DNA from: Acetobacter fabarum
GTDB taxonomy: Bacteria; Pseudomonadota; Alphaproteobacteria; Acetobacterales; Acetobacteraceae
Reading direction: 5' to 3'
Length of the DNA: 64,000 bases
NCBI RefSeq assembly: GCF_011516925.1
Contig: NZ_WOTG01000001.1
Span: 248,001-312,000, forward strand
Part shown: in pieces, positions 47,492-56,003 of the stretch
Layout: each line of letters begins with the position of its first letter
Numbering within the stretch: the first letter of the stretch is position 1
Made by a program: the position numbers and the translations under genes
The notes under the pieces: model-generated
Seen by the model: only the letters and a program-made list of their open reading frames with translations
What the model was told of the DNA's origin: nothing
The model's database searches: none

Positions 47492-49276
47492 CTAGCGGTC
47501 CAGCCCCTGTGTTCTCACCAGACGGGCATAAAGCCCATCCTGCTGCATCAGTTCATCATGCGTGCCGCACTCCACGGCACACCCATCCTTCATGACCACC
47601 ACCATGTCCGCCGAGCGCACAGTGGACAGGCGATGGGCTACAATAAGCGTTGTCCGCCCCTTGCGCAGCGTGGCCAGCGCATCCTGCACCAGTGCTTCGT
47701 TCTCACTATCCAGAGCACTCGTGGCTTCATCCAGCAAAAGCAGGCGGGGGTTGCGCAGCAAGGCCCGTGCAAGTGCCACCCGCTGCCGCTGCCCGCCCGA
47801 CAGGCGCTGCCCACCCGGGCCGACCACCGTATTATACCCGTTGGGCAGGGCCTGTATAAACTGCTCCGCCGCCGCAGCCTGTGCGGCAGCAGCGACCTCC
47901 ACATCGGAAGCTCCCGGCCGACCAATGAGGATATTATCGCGCACAGACAGGTCAAACAGCAGCGGGTCCTGACTAACATACGCCATGCTGTTCCGCAGGC
48001 TTTCCAGCTGCACATCCCGCAGGTCCATTCCATCCAGCAGGATACGACCGCCAGAAACATCATGCAGGCGGGGCACAAGGGACAATGCTGTGGACTTACC
48101 CGCCCCAGAGGAGCCGACCAGCGCAACCGTGCTACCCGGCCGGGCATCAAAGCTTAAATGCTCAAGGCCCACGCGGCCATCGGCATAAACAAAGCGGACG
48201 TTCTCAAACACAAGGTGCCCACCACCAGCGGGGAGCGGGCGGGCCTGTGGGCTGTCGGTCACGGCTGGTGGGTCATCCACCACGGCAAATATGCGCACCA
48301 GCCCGGCCAGCCCTTCCTGCAAGGCGGCATTAAGCGAGCCAAGGGCACGCAGCGGGCGCGAGGCCAGCAGCAAAGCCGCCACAAAGCCCGAAAAATCCCC
48401 CAGCGTGGCCCCGCCCATGGTAGCCCGCCAGCCAGCAAAGCCCAGCACTGCGGCCACGGCCACACCACCCAGCGTTTCCAGCATGGGCTCCACCCTTGCG
48501 CGGCCACGGGTAATCCGCAGCATGGCCTGATACAGATGGTTGAACGACAGAGCCGCCCGTGCGCCCTCGCTTTCCTCCAGCCTGTAAACACGCACCGTGC
48601 GCGCCTGCGCAAAACTTTCGGTTAAAAAGGCAGCCGTTTCCCCCACCCGTTCCTGCATACCGCTGGAGGCGCGGCGTACCCGTTTGCCCAGCCGCTGGAG
48701 GGGAACAGCCGCTATGGGGTACAGCACTGCTGCTATCAGGCTAAGCTCCCAGTCCATGTACACCATGGAGATAATCAGCCCCACAACCGTAACCACGTCT
48801 CCTATGCCGCTTACGGCGCGGATCATGGCATCGCGGATAATAACGGCATCTGTTGTAAACCGTGCAGCCAGCTTGGCCGGGGCCTCCCGCTCCACATGGG
48901 CGATGTCGGTCTGGATCAGGTGGTCAAACATCTGCCCTTGCAAGCCACGGATCACCAGCAGCACCAGCCCATGGGTTGCCAGTGTCTGCCCGTACTGGGC
49001 CAGAGCCTTTGCCAACGTAATTGCCACCACCAGCAACGGGACCTGAGACAGAATGCGCGGGTCGCGCGTGGCAAACATATCCAGCGCACGCTGGATAACC
49101 AGCGGGTACAGCGCCGTTAACACCGCCATAAGCACCGTAAAGACAAAAACGGTGACTATCCGGGCAGGGTAACGGCTGATCTGGGTTCGCCACAGCCGCA
49201 TGAGCAGGGTGCGCGTATCATCAGGGCGCAGATGCGGGCGGGGTGCGGGCCGGGGGGCATGGGGCTGGGACGTCAT
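47492..49276 (-). CDS. ABC exporter, fused permease and ATPase (probable MsbA-type lipid A flippase)
   Basis: Protein of 594 residues. Six membrane helices occupy about residues 35-330. The ATPase domain has Walker A VALVGSSGAGKSTALSL, signature LSGGQRQRVALARALL, Walker B LLLLDEATSALDSENE and the H-loop VAHRLSTVRSAD. Sequence around TAAFLTESFAQARTVRVYRLEE resembles alphaproteobacterial MsbA-like exporters. It would flip lipid A-core across the inner membrane, but a peptide or drug substrate cannot be excluded. It lies 46 bases downstream of cca on the same strand. Confidence 0.85.
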   Translation of the reverse strand: MTSQPHAPRPAPRPHLRPDDTRTLLMRLWRTQISRYPARIVTVFVFTVLMAVLTALYPLVIQRALDMFATRDPRILSQVPLLVVAITLAKALAQYGQTLATHGLVLLVIRGLQGQMFDHLIQTDIAHVEREAPAKLAARFTTDAVIIRDAMIRAVSGIGDVVTVVGLIISMVYMDWELSLIAAVLYPIAAVPLQRLGKRVRRASSGMQERVGETAAFLTESFAQARTVRVYRLEESEGARAALSFNHLYQAMLRITRGRARVEPMLETLGGVAVAAVLGFAGWRATMGGATLGDFSGFVAALLLASRPLRALGSLNAALQEGLAGLVRIFAVVDDPPAVTDSPQARPLPAGGGHLVFENVRFVYADGRVGLEHLSFDARPGSTVALVGSSGAGKSTALSLVPRLHDVSGGRILLDGMDLRDVQLESLRNSMAYVSQDPLLFDLSVRDNILIGRPGASDVEVAAAAQAAAAEQFIQALPNGYNTVVGPGGQRLSGGQRQRVALARALLRNPRLLLLDEATSALDSENEALVQDALATLRKGRTTLIVAHRLSTVRSADMVVVMKDGCAVECGTHDELMQQDGLYARLVRTQGLDR

Positions 49277-49322
49277 ACCCTGTCTCTACCAGCCTCCCGG
49301 CCCTGCATGTAAGGGGCGGAAC

Positions 49323-50546
49323 TCAGCTTTGTGCCGCTTTTGTGCCCAGATACAGTGCGATCTGTGCCCGGCATGCCTGTGCATCCGCATGGCAGCCGCC
49401 ATCCAGCCACCACTGGCGGACAAGGCCCACAATACGCCCGACCTCTGGCCCGGCCTGCCCCCCCATGGCCAGAACATCCCGCCCCGCAACGGGAAAAGCC
49501 GGAACAGTCAGCCCGCACAGCCTGTGCCTAAGCTGTGCAAATGCCGCTTTTTCCTCCGCCGTACGCGGCTGGGCGGCCTGATGCAACCATATGCGCCCGG
49601 CCAGCACATCCGCCGGTTCTTCTGCCACAAGGCGGCGCAGTGCTACCTCGCTCATGCTCACGTCAGGCAGGGGGGCGGATCTGCTCAAGGCGGCAAGCGC
49701 CCCGGTCTCAGCGCGCGAGAGTTTAAGGCGGCGGGCTACGGCTGCGGTGTGCGTTGTCAGCCCTGCCAGCCGCAACAATGCGTTTGCCGGGGCACCATCA
49801 TCCAGCAGGCGTACGCACCGGTCCAGCGTATGCCCTTCCGGCAAAATGCGGGCCAGAACACCCGTGCTGTCCATAAGGCGCAGAATGGCTGCCACATTGG
49901 GGCCAGCCAGAATCCGCCGTAGTTCCATCCATATCCGCTCAACAGAAAGGCCATCAAGCAGGGCAACGCCGCAGGTTATGGCCTGCACGGCCTGCTGGTC
50001 TGGCGCGCCATGCCCGTAGCGCCCATAAAACCGGAAAAACCGCAGGATGCGCAGGGCATCTTCTTTAATCCGCAATGCGGGCGCGCCAACAAACCGCACA
50101 TGCCCTGCCGCCAGATCGGCCTGCCCGCCAAAATAATCGTACAGAACCCCGGCCTGATCGACCGACATGGCGTTTATTGTAAAGTCCCGCCGCTGTGCGT
50201 CCGCCTGCCAGTCCTGCGTCCAGCGGACAACGGCGTGTCGCCCGTCTGTTTCCGTATCACGCCGGAGGGTGGTGATTTCGTACGGAGCGCCGTCCAGCAC
50301 GGCGGTTACGGTTCCGTGTTGCAGGCCGGTCGCCACAACATGCGCCCCATATGCGCGCAAACGCTCCATGACCTGCTCGGGAGGTTCGGGGGTAGCCAGA
50401 TCAATATCGGCAATCGGGCGGTCCGCCAGCAGGTCGCGCACACACCCGCCCACAAGGCGCATGGCAGGCAGAACCTGCCACAACCGCGCCAGAGCGGCCT
50501 GCCGGGATGGGTCCAGCCCGTTTATGAGCGTGTCATGCGCCCCCAT
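49323..50546 (-). CDS. cca: CCA tRNA nucleotidyltransferase
   Basis: Protein of 407 residues, class II nucleotidyltransferase. The N-terminal motif RLVGGCVRDLLADRPIADIDLATP holds the GG and DxD catalytic features. RRDFTINAM (about residue 130) and EDALRILRFFRFYGRYG (about 185) are the other conserved blocks. It adds or repairs the 3' CCA end of tRNAs. The start overlaps the end of the DUF1285 gene by 14 bases, a coupling often seen in Alphaproteobacteria. Confidence 0.95.
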   Translation of the reverse strand: MGAHDTLINGLDPSRQAALARLWQVLPAMRLVGGCVRDLLADRPIADIDLATPEPPEQVMERLRAYGAHVVATGLQHGTVTAVLDGAPYEITTLRRDTETDGRHAVVRWTQDWQADAQRRDFTINAMSVDQAGVLYDYFGGQADLAAGHVRFVGAPALRIKEDALRILRFFRFYGRYGHGAPDQQAVQAITCGVALLDGLSVERIWMELRRILAGPNVAAILRLMDSTGVLARILPEGHTLDRCVRLLDDGAPANALLRLAGLTTHTAAVARRLKLSRAETGALAALSRSAPLPDVSMSEVALRRLVAEEPADVLAGRIWLHQAAQPRTAEEKAAFAQLRHRLCGLTVPAFPVAGRDVLAMGGQAGPEVGRIVGLVRQWWLDGGCHADAQACRAQIALYLGTKAAQS

Positions 50547-51132
50547 TATTCACCGCCATCCGCGCTATGGGAAAAAAGCAGCCGCAGCTCCACACGCCCA
50601 TGCAGGGCACTCCCTGGCAGGCTCCGGGCTCGGCCAGAGCAGCCAGTTCGTACCACACTGCGCGGGACAGGCGGGCTTCCAGCGGGTAGGCTCCCTCCCC
50701 CGCGCGTACGCTCAGGTACGGGGGGCACCCCTCCGGGCAGGCTTCGGGCGGGATGTCCCACACAGTCCGAATCGGGTGTTCGGAATCGGCCACCACCACT
50801 TCGTCCATATTGGTGCGAAAACTCAGCCGCTGCATGCGGCCCATGCCGGTCCAGTCCAGTTCCACCGCCAGAAAAGGAACGTCCTCAACCTCGATCAGCC
50901 CGCTTTCGAATGGTGTGCGCAGCAGGTAGGCACCCTGCGCATTCCGCGTGAGCAGGGAGCCAAACAGGCAGGACATGGCCTTGCGTTTGATCTCGGACCC
51001 ACGGTACAGCCACACGCCATCCCGCCTGACCAAAAACGGCAAACGCCTGTTTTCCGCCGTATCGGGGGTATCGGTCTCGTGCTTATCGTGGCACGAAAGG
51101 GCCTGCACGCCGCTTTCCTGTTCACCTTTCAC
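50533..51132 (-). CDS. DUF1285 domain-containing protein
   Basis: Protein of 199 residues without signal peptide or membrane segment. The conserved stretch RRLPFLVRRDGVWLYRGSEIKRKAMSCLFGSLL is the DUF1285 signature, followed by two small beta-domains (YLLRTPFESGLIEVEDVPFLAVEL). The function of the family is unknown. It is first in the operon DUF1285-cca-ABC exporter and divergent from the MoxR cluster. The shared 101-base upstream region holds the palindrome TTGTGCACAA at 51166-51175. Confidence 0.85.
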   Translation of the reverse strand: MKGEQESGVQALSCHDKHETDTPDTAENRRLPFLVRRDGVWLYRGSEIKRKAMSCLFGSLLTRNAQGAYLLRTPFESGLIEVEDVPFLAVELDWTGMGRMQRLSFRTNMDEVVVADSEHPIRTVWDIPPEACPEGCPPYLSVRAGEGAYPLEARLSRAVWYELAALAEPGACQGVPCMGVWSCGCFFPIARMAVNNGGA

Positions 51133-51165
51133 TGACTCACCATCCTGTTAATACGTGTCCTTGTG

Positions 51166-51175
51166 TTGTGCACAA
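51166..51175. promoter_or_regulatory. Ten-base palindrome between divergent DUF1285 and moxR genes
   Basis: TTGTGCACAA is self-complementary and is preceded directly by another TTGTG (51161-51165). It sits in the middle of the divergent promoter region. It is short, so a chance match is possible. Confidence 0.3.
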
Positions 51176-51233
51176 TGATATAGGGAGCTTACCCCGCTTG
51201 ATGTAAGCCCTGCATGTAATTCAGACTGGATCC

Positions 51234-52253
51234 ATGACCACATCAGACGCACCGTTCCCGGCACAACAGCCTTCCTCCCCCCCAGAAGTGCGGGAGGCAG
51301 ATCGTATCTGTGAACGGCTTGCCGCCGTCCAGCAGGAAATTTCAACCGTCATTTTCGGGCAGGACCAGATTATCCGCCAGACACTGACCACCGTTCTGGC
51401 TGGCGGGCATGCCCTGCTGGTCGGGGCACCGGGTCTGGGCAAGACATTGCTGGTTACGACCCTTGGCACCGTGCTGGGGCTGAACGCCCGCCGCGTGCAG
51501 TTTACCCCCGACCTGATGCCCTCCGACATTACCGGCAGTGAAATACTGGACGAGGATGCAACCGGGCACCGCAGCTTCCGTTTTGTGCACGGCCCCGTCT
51601 TTACCCAGTTGCTGATGGCGGACGAAATCAACCGTGCCAGCCCACGTACCCAGTCTGCCCTGTTGCAGGCCATGCAGGAACACCGCGTGAGCGTGGCTGG
51701 GGTGGAATACCCCCTGCCCGAGCCTTTTCATGTGCTGGCAACCCAGAACCCGATGGAGCAGGAAGGCACCTACCCCCTGCCCGAAGCCCAGCTTGACCGC
51801 TTTATGCTCCAGATCGGACTGACCTTCCCCGATGCTGCGGCCGAACGCGCCATGCTGCTAGCCACAACCGGCGCACAGAACAAACAGGCCCAGCAGGTCA
51901 TGGACGCGCAAAGCCTTATGCAGGCGCAGGCACTGGTCCGGCGCATGCCTGTGGGTGAAAAAGTGCTCGATGCCATCGTAAATCTTGTCCGCGCAGCCCG
52001 CCCCCAGAGCACGTCCGATGCCACATTGCGCGAGCAGATTGCCTGGGGCCCCGGCCCCCGTGCAGCACAAACGCTTATGCTGGCCAGCCGTGCGCGCGCG
52101 CTGCTGGATGGCAGGCTCTCCCCCGGTCTGGATGACGTAGCCGCACTGGCCCGCCCGGTGCTGGCCCACCGCATGGCACTGACCTTTGCCGCCCGGGCCG
52201 AAGGGGTCACCACGGATGATATTATAACCCGACTGCTCAAGACCCTGGGTTGA
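51234..52253 (+). CDS. MoxR family AAA+ ATPase
   Basis: Protein of 339 residues. Walker A is LLVGAPGLGKTLL, Walker B with sensor is LLMADEINRASPRTQSALLQAM, and LATQNPMEQEGTYPLPEAQLDRF is the classic MoxR segment. The C-terminal lid domain ends with TTDDIITRLLKTL. MoxR ATPases act with von Willebrand A proteins in chaperone-like maturation of protein complexes; no client is known here. It opens a tight run of five genes. Confidence 0.93.
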   Translation: MTTSDAPFPAQQPSSPPEVREADRICERLAAVQQEISTVIFGQDQIIRQTLTTVLAGGHALLVGAPGLGKTLLVTTLGTVLGLNARRVQFTPDLMPSDITGSEILDEDATGHRSFRFVHGPVFTQLLMADEINRASPRTQSALLQAMQEHRVSVAGVEYPLPEPFHVLATQNPMEQEGTYPLPEAQLDRFMLQIGLTFPDAAAERAMLLATTGAQNKQAQQVMDAQSLMQAQALVRRMPVGEKVLDAIVNLVRAARPQSTSDATLREQIAWGPGPRAAQTLMLASRARALLDGRLSPGLDDVAALARPVLAHRMALTFAARAEGVTTDDIITRLLKTLG

Positions 52254-52257
52254 CCCT

Positions 52258-53256
52258 GTGAGCCGGTTCCGACCGATCCCAACCACCCTGCTGCGCCGGT
52301 TTCTGGGCCGGGACCAGCCCGTGGCGGGTGCGCCATTCAGCCCTGCGGCCACGCCCAGCCCCCCGGTTTCCGCTACGGCGGACATGGCCTGTGCAGCCCA
52401 AACACTGGCCACCCGCCTGCCGGACCTGCTGCTCCATGCCAGCCACATTGCCACCACACTGGCAGCAGGCAGGCACCCCCAGCGCCGCGCAGGATGGGGG
52501 GACACATTCTGGCAGTACCGTCCGGCACAGCCCGGCGAGCCGGTCAACCGCATAGACTGGCGACAATCCGCCCGCACAGCCCGCGCCCATGTGCGTGAAA
52601 CCGAAGCCGAAGCGGCGCAGACAGTCCTGCTATGGTGCGATTTTTCCGGTTCCATGCAATGGCGCTCCGGTCATGCCCTGCCCGGCAAGCTGGACCGCGC
52701 CATCCTGCTTCTGCTCAGCATGGCGGCCCTGCTGCTGCGCAATGGCGAGCGGGTTCTGCTGCTTTCTCCTTCCGGTATTGTGTCCCTGCCCCCTGCCCCC
52801 AACGCGCTGGAGCGGCTGGCACTCGGGCTGTGCGAGCTGGCAGCCAATAGCAGCCCCATGGATGCAGCACTCCCCCCACCCGCCCTTGTGCCCCGGCGCG
52901 CACGCCTGCTGCTGGCCAGTGACCTGCTCTGCCCTGACACCCATATCCATGACTGCCTGCACCAACTGGCCGCACACCCGGCGCGGGCCTATGTGCTCCA
53001 TGTTAGCGATCCGGCGGAAAGCACGCTCCCTTATACCGGCCGCACCGAGTTTTGCGGGCTTGAGCACGAGCCCCCGCTGGAGCTGCCCCATGTGCAGAGC
53101 CTGCGCACGGACTACGCAGCCCTTGTAGCAGCGCGCAGCCAGTGGCTTGAACAAACCACAAGCCATTGCGGCCACACGCTGGCACACCACCAGACCGATC
53201 AGTCCCCCCTCCCCACGCTGCTGGCGCTCCATGCCCAGATGAGCCAACGCGTATGA
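52258..53256 (+). CDS. DUF58 domain-containing protein (VWA-like)
   Basis: Protein of 332 residues starting at GTG 52258, four bases after the moxR stop. The DUF58 core NRIDWRQSARTARAHVRETEAEAAQTVLLWCDFSGSM includes DFSGS, a DxSxS metal-ion adhesion (MIDAS) motif. A VWA-like fold follows (LLASDLLCPDTHIHDCLHQL). No signal peptide; soluble and probably cytoplasmic. DUF58 proteins accompany MoxR in almost all their clusters. The stop overlaps the next ATG (ATGA). Confidence 0.9.
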   Translation: MSRFRPIPTTLLRRFLGRDQPVAGAPFSPAATPSPPVSATADMACAAQTLATRLPDLLLHASHIATTLAAGRHPQRRAGWGDTFWQYRPAQPGEPVNRIDWRQSARTARAHVRETEAEAAQTVLLWCDFSGSMQWRSGHALPGKLDRAILLLLSMAALLLRNGERVLLLSPSGIVSLPPAPNALERLALGLCELAANSSPMDAALPPPALVPRRARLLLASDLLCPDTHIHDCLHQLAAHPARAYVLHVSDPAESTLPYTGRTEFCGLEHEPPLELPHVQSLRTDYAALVAARSQWLEQTTSHCGHTLAHHQTDQSPLPTLLALHAQMSQRV

Positions 53257-56003
53257 TTTTCCAGTTCCCTGCCCTGCTGTTTGCCCTGCTCTGCCTGCCG
53301 CTGGTGTGGTGGCTGCTGCGTGCCACGCCCCCGCGCGCGCGCCAGCAGGTTTTTCCCCCCATTGCTTTCCTCGCCCGCCTGCGCCCGAAGGAAACCGAAG
53401 CCGCACGCTCGCCCCCGTGGGTCTTGCTCTTGCGCCTGCTGGCTGTGGGCCTGCTGATTACGGGCTTTGCCCGCCCGTTTATTCCCGGCAGCAGGGACAG
53501 CACACAAACCCCCGGCCCGGTTCTGCTGGTGGTGGATGACGGTATGTTCAGTGCCGCAGACTGGACCGACCGCCTGACCACCGCACAAACCATTGTGGAC
53601 GATGCGGAGCACACAAAATCCAGCCTGCTGCTCCTGACTACCGCTCCACAGGCGGAGGCTTCCGCAATACCGCCTGCGCCACAGCCAGCCGCTACTGTGC
53701 GGCGGATGCTGAACAGCCTCCACCCCAGCCCATGGAGTGTGGACCGGGCACAGGCTGCCCGGCAGATCGGGCAACTGCCAGCCCTCCCCTTTGCCCGCAT
53801 TGTCTATCTGGCTGATGGCGTTGCCCAGAGCGGGGATAACGCTTTTGCCCAAGCCCTGCGCGCACGGGGTGCCGTGCAGGAAATCCGCTTTTCCTCCCAG
53901 TCAGGCATGGTGCTTGCCCCCGTTGCCCCCACGTCGGATGGGACCATGGCGCGCCTGATCATGCTCCCATCGGCGCAGCCCCGGCTTGTTCATGTTGTGG
54001 CCCGCGCGACAGATGGGGGAACGCTGGCCGTAATCCCTGTGCCCGTAGCGGCCAATGCCACACAGGCGGATGTACGCATCAACCTGCCCATAACCGTACG
54101 CAACCGGATAGATACGCTGAGCGTGCAGGGTATTGCGAGTGCCGCCACAACCGTTCTGCTGGACGAAAACACACGCCTGCACCCTGTTGGCCTGCTTTCC
54201 AGCGGTGGGGCAGATACTCCCCTGATTGGCTCTGTCTTTTACCTCCGCCGCGCGCTGGCTCCCCTGTCAGACCTGCATGAAGGAACACTGGACGCCTTGC
54301 TCAGCCGCCCTCTGTCCGTGCTGATCGCGCCCGATGGCACACTGGCCGGCGCGCAAAGCCAGAAAACCGTACTGGAATGGATAAAAAACGGCGGCACGCT
54401 CATTCGCTTTGCAGGCCCGGCACTTGCTGGTAGCCAGCAGGATACAAGCCCTTCCAACCCGGCCGACACGGCACGGAACCTGCTGCCCGTGCCCCTGCTG
54501 GATGGAGCCCGCCAGCTCGGTGGGTCCATGACATGGGGCACACCGCAAAAACTTGCACCCTTTGAACAGGAATCCCCTTTCCGGGGGCTGGATATTCCTG
54601 CCGATGTAACGGTTTCCCGTCAGGTGCTGGCCAGCCCTTCGGCCGATCTGGGCACGCATGTATGGGCACGGCTGGCTGATGGCACGCCGCTGGTCACCCA
54701 TGCCGAACTGGGCAAGGGTGAGGTAATCCTGTTCCATGTCAGCAGCACGGCGGACTGGTCCAACCTGCCGCTGTCCGGCCTGTTTGTAGCCATGCTGCAA
54801 CGCCTGACCGAACACGCCAACGGGCTGAACATTCCTGCCGAAAATATACTGCTCTCCCCGGCCCTGACATTGGACGGTGAGGGCATTGCCGGCCCGCCGC
54901 CGCCAACCGCACGGGGCATACAGGGCAATGTGTTTGCCACCACATCTGCCTCCCCCATCCACCCGCCCGGCCTGTATGGCCCCACGGATGGACGCCGGGC
55001 ACTCAATACCGCAGCGGGTGTGCAAAGCCTGCCCCCCCCCCCCCCTGTTGGCACCATTACGGATGCTTCGGGCCAGAAGCCGGTTCTGCCTCTCGGGCGT
55101 TACTGCCTGCTGGCAGCCATTCTGCTTTTACTGCTCGATGGCGTGGTTGTAGGCCTTATGCGCACAGGCAGGCTGTTTGCACCACGGCTCCTTACCCTGC
55201 TTGCGCTGCTGGCCACCCTTGGTGCGCTAACATCCCCCCTGCATGCACAGGAGTTGAGCACGCCACCCGCAGTCCCCGCCGCAGCGCTGGAAACCCGACT
55301 GGGGTATATTGTAACCGGGCATGAGGACGTGGACACAGCCTCCCGCGAGGGGTTGCAGGGCCTGTCCGACTTTGTAAACGCCCGCACCTCCGCTGTTATG
55401 GGGCACCCCGATGCCGTCCACCCCGGCACGGATGACCTGACCTACTACCCCCTGCTTTACTGGCCGATTACCGCAGACGCCACCACCACTCCGGCCATGA
55501 CGGCAGCGCTGAACACCTTTATGGCCCACGGCGGTATTCTGCTGATTGACACACAGGGGCAGGACGGCAGCTCCAGCACAGCCGACACCACCTTTACCGC
55601 CGATGCCCCCGGCACGGCCGCAGCCCTGCGCCGGGTTACAACCGGCCTTGCGGTGCCACCGCTGGTGGTCATGACCGACCACCACCTGCTGGCACATACC
55701 TTTTACCTGCTCCACGACTTTCCGGGCCGGTATGCAGGCCTGCCGATCTGGGTCGCCAAGGAAGGAGATGCCGAGAATGATGATGTCAGCCCGGTCATTA
55801 TTGGCTCGGCAGACTGGGCGCACGCCTGGGCGGTGGACAGTGCGGGCAATACCCCGTTTGCCGTTATCCCCGGTGGCAGCGACCAGCGCCTGCAGGCGTA
55901 CCGCTTTGGGCTGAACACCGTTATTTACGCCTTAACAGGCAGCTACAAGGCTGATCAGGTGCATGTTCCCATGCTGCTCAAACGGCTGGAGGACAAACCA
56001 TGA
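53253..56003 (+). CDS. DUF4159 domain-containing membrane protein (BatA-like N-terminus)
   Basis: Protein of 916 residues from the ATG at 53253 that overlaps the DUF58 stop. The N-terminal membrane pair (FQFPALLFALLCLPLVWWLL and WVLLLRLLAVGLLITGFA) is the BatA/aerotolerance type. A VWA-like segment (LLVVDDGMFSAADW) lacks the DxSxS motif. Near residue 594 a run of 14 C encodes PPPPP. Two more membrane helices follow at about 612-632 and 645-662. The C-terminal DUF4159 domain (LGYIVTGHEDVDTASREGLQ and GGILLIDTQGQDG) lies in the periplasm or cytoplasm, undetermined. Role unknown. Confidence 0.88.
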   Translation: MIFQFPALLFALLCLPLVWWLLRATPPRARQQVFPPIAFLARLRPKETEAARSPPWVLLLRLLAVGLLITGFARPFIPGSRDSTQTPGPVLLVVDDGMFSAADWTDRLTTAQTIVDDAEHTKSSLLLLTTAPQAEASAIPPAPQPAATVRRMLNSLHPSPWSVDRAQAARQIGQLPALPFARIVYLADGVAQSGDNAFAQALRARGAVQEIRFSSQSGMVLAPVAPTSDGTMARLIMLPSAQPRLVHVVARATDGGTLAVIPVPVAANATQADVRINLPITVRNRIDTLSVQGIASAATTVLLDENTRLHPVGLLSSGGADTPLIGSVFYLRRALAPLSDLHEGTLDALLSRPLSVLIAPDGTLAGAQSQKTVLEWIKNGGTLIRFAGPALAGSQQDTSPSNPADTARNLLPVPLLDGARQLGGSMTWGTPQKLAPFEQESPFRGLDIPADVTVSRQVLASPSADLGTHVWARLADGTPLVTHAELGKGEVILFHVSSTADWSNLPLSGLFVAMLQRLTEHANGLNIPAENILLSPALTLDGEGIAGPPPPTARGIQGNVFATTSASPIHPPGLYGPTDGRRALNTAAGVQSLPPPPPVGTITDASGQKPVLPLGRYCLLAAILLLLLDGVVVGLMRTGRLFAPRLLTLLALLATLGALTSPLHAQELSTPPAVPAAALETRLGYIVTGHEDVDTASREGLQGLSDFVNARTSAVMGHPDAVHPGTDDLTYYPLLYWPITADATTTPAMTAALNTFMAHGGILLIDTQGQDGSSSTADTTFTADAPGTAAALRRVTTGLAVPPLVVMTDHHLLAHTFYLLHDFPGRYAGLPIWVAKEGDAENDDVSPVIIGSADWAHAWAVDSAGNTPFAVIPGGSDQRLQAYRFGLNTVIYALTGSYKADQVHVPMLLKRLEDKP
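55032..55045 (+). repeat. Homopolymer of 14 C inside the DUF4159 gene
   Basis: Fourteen consecutive C at 55032-55045 encode most of LPPPPPV. It is by far the longest homopolymer noticed in the window; other G or C runs reach about nine. A length change of one base would move into frames that stop at about 55152 or 55322, removing the C-terminal DUF4159 domain. Confidence 0.85.
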
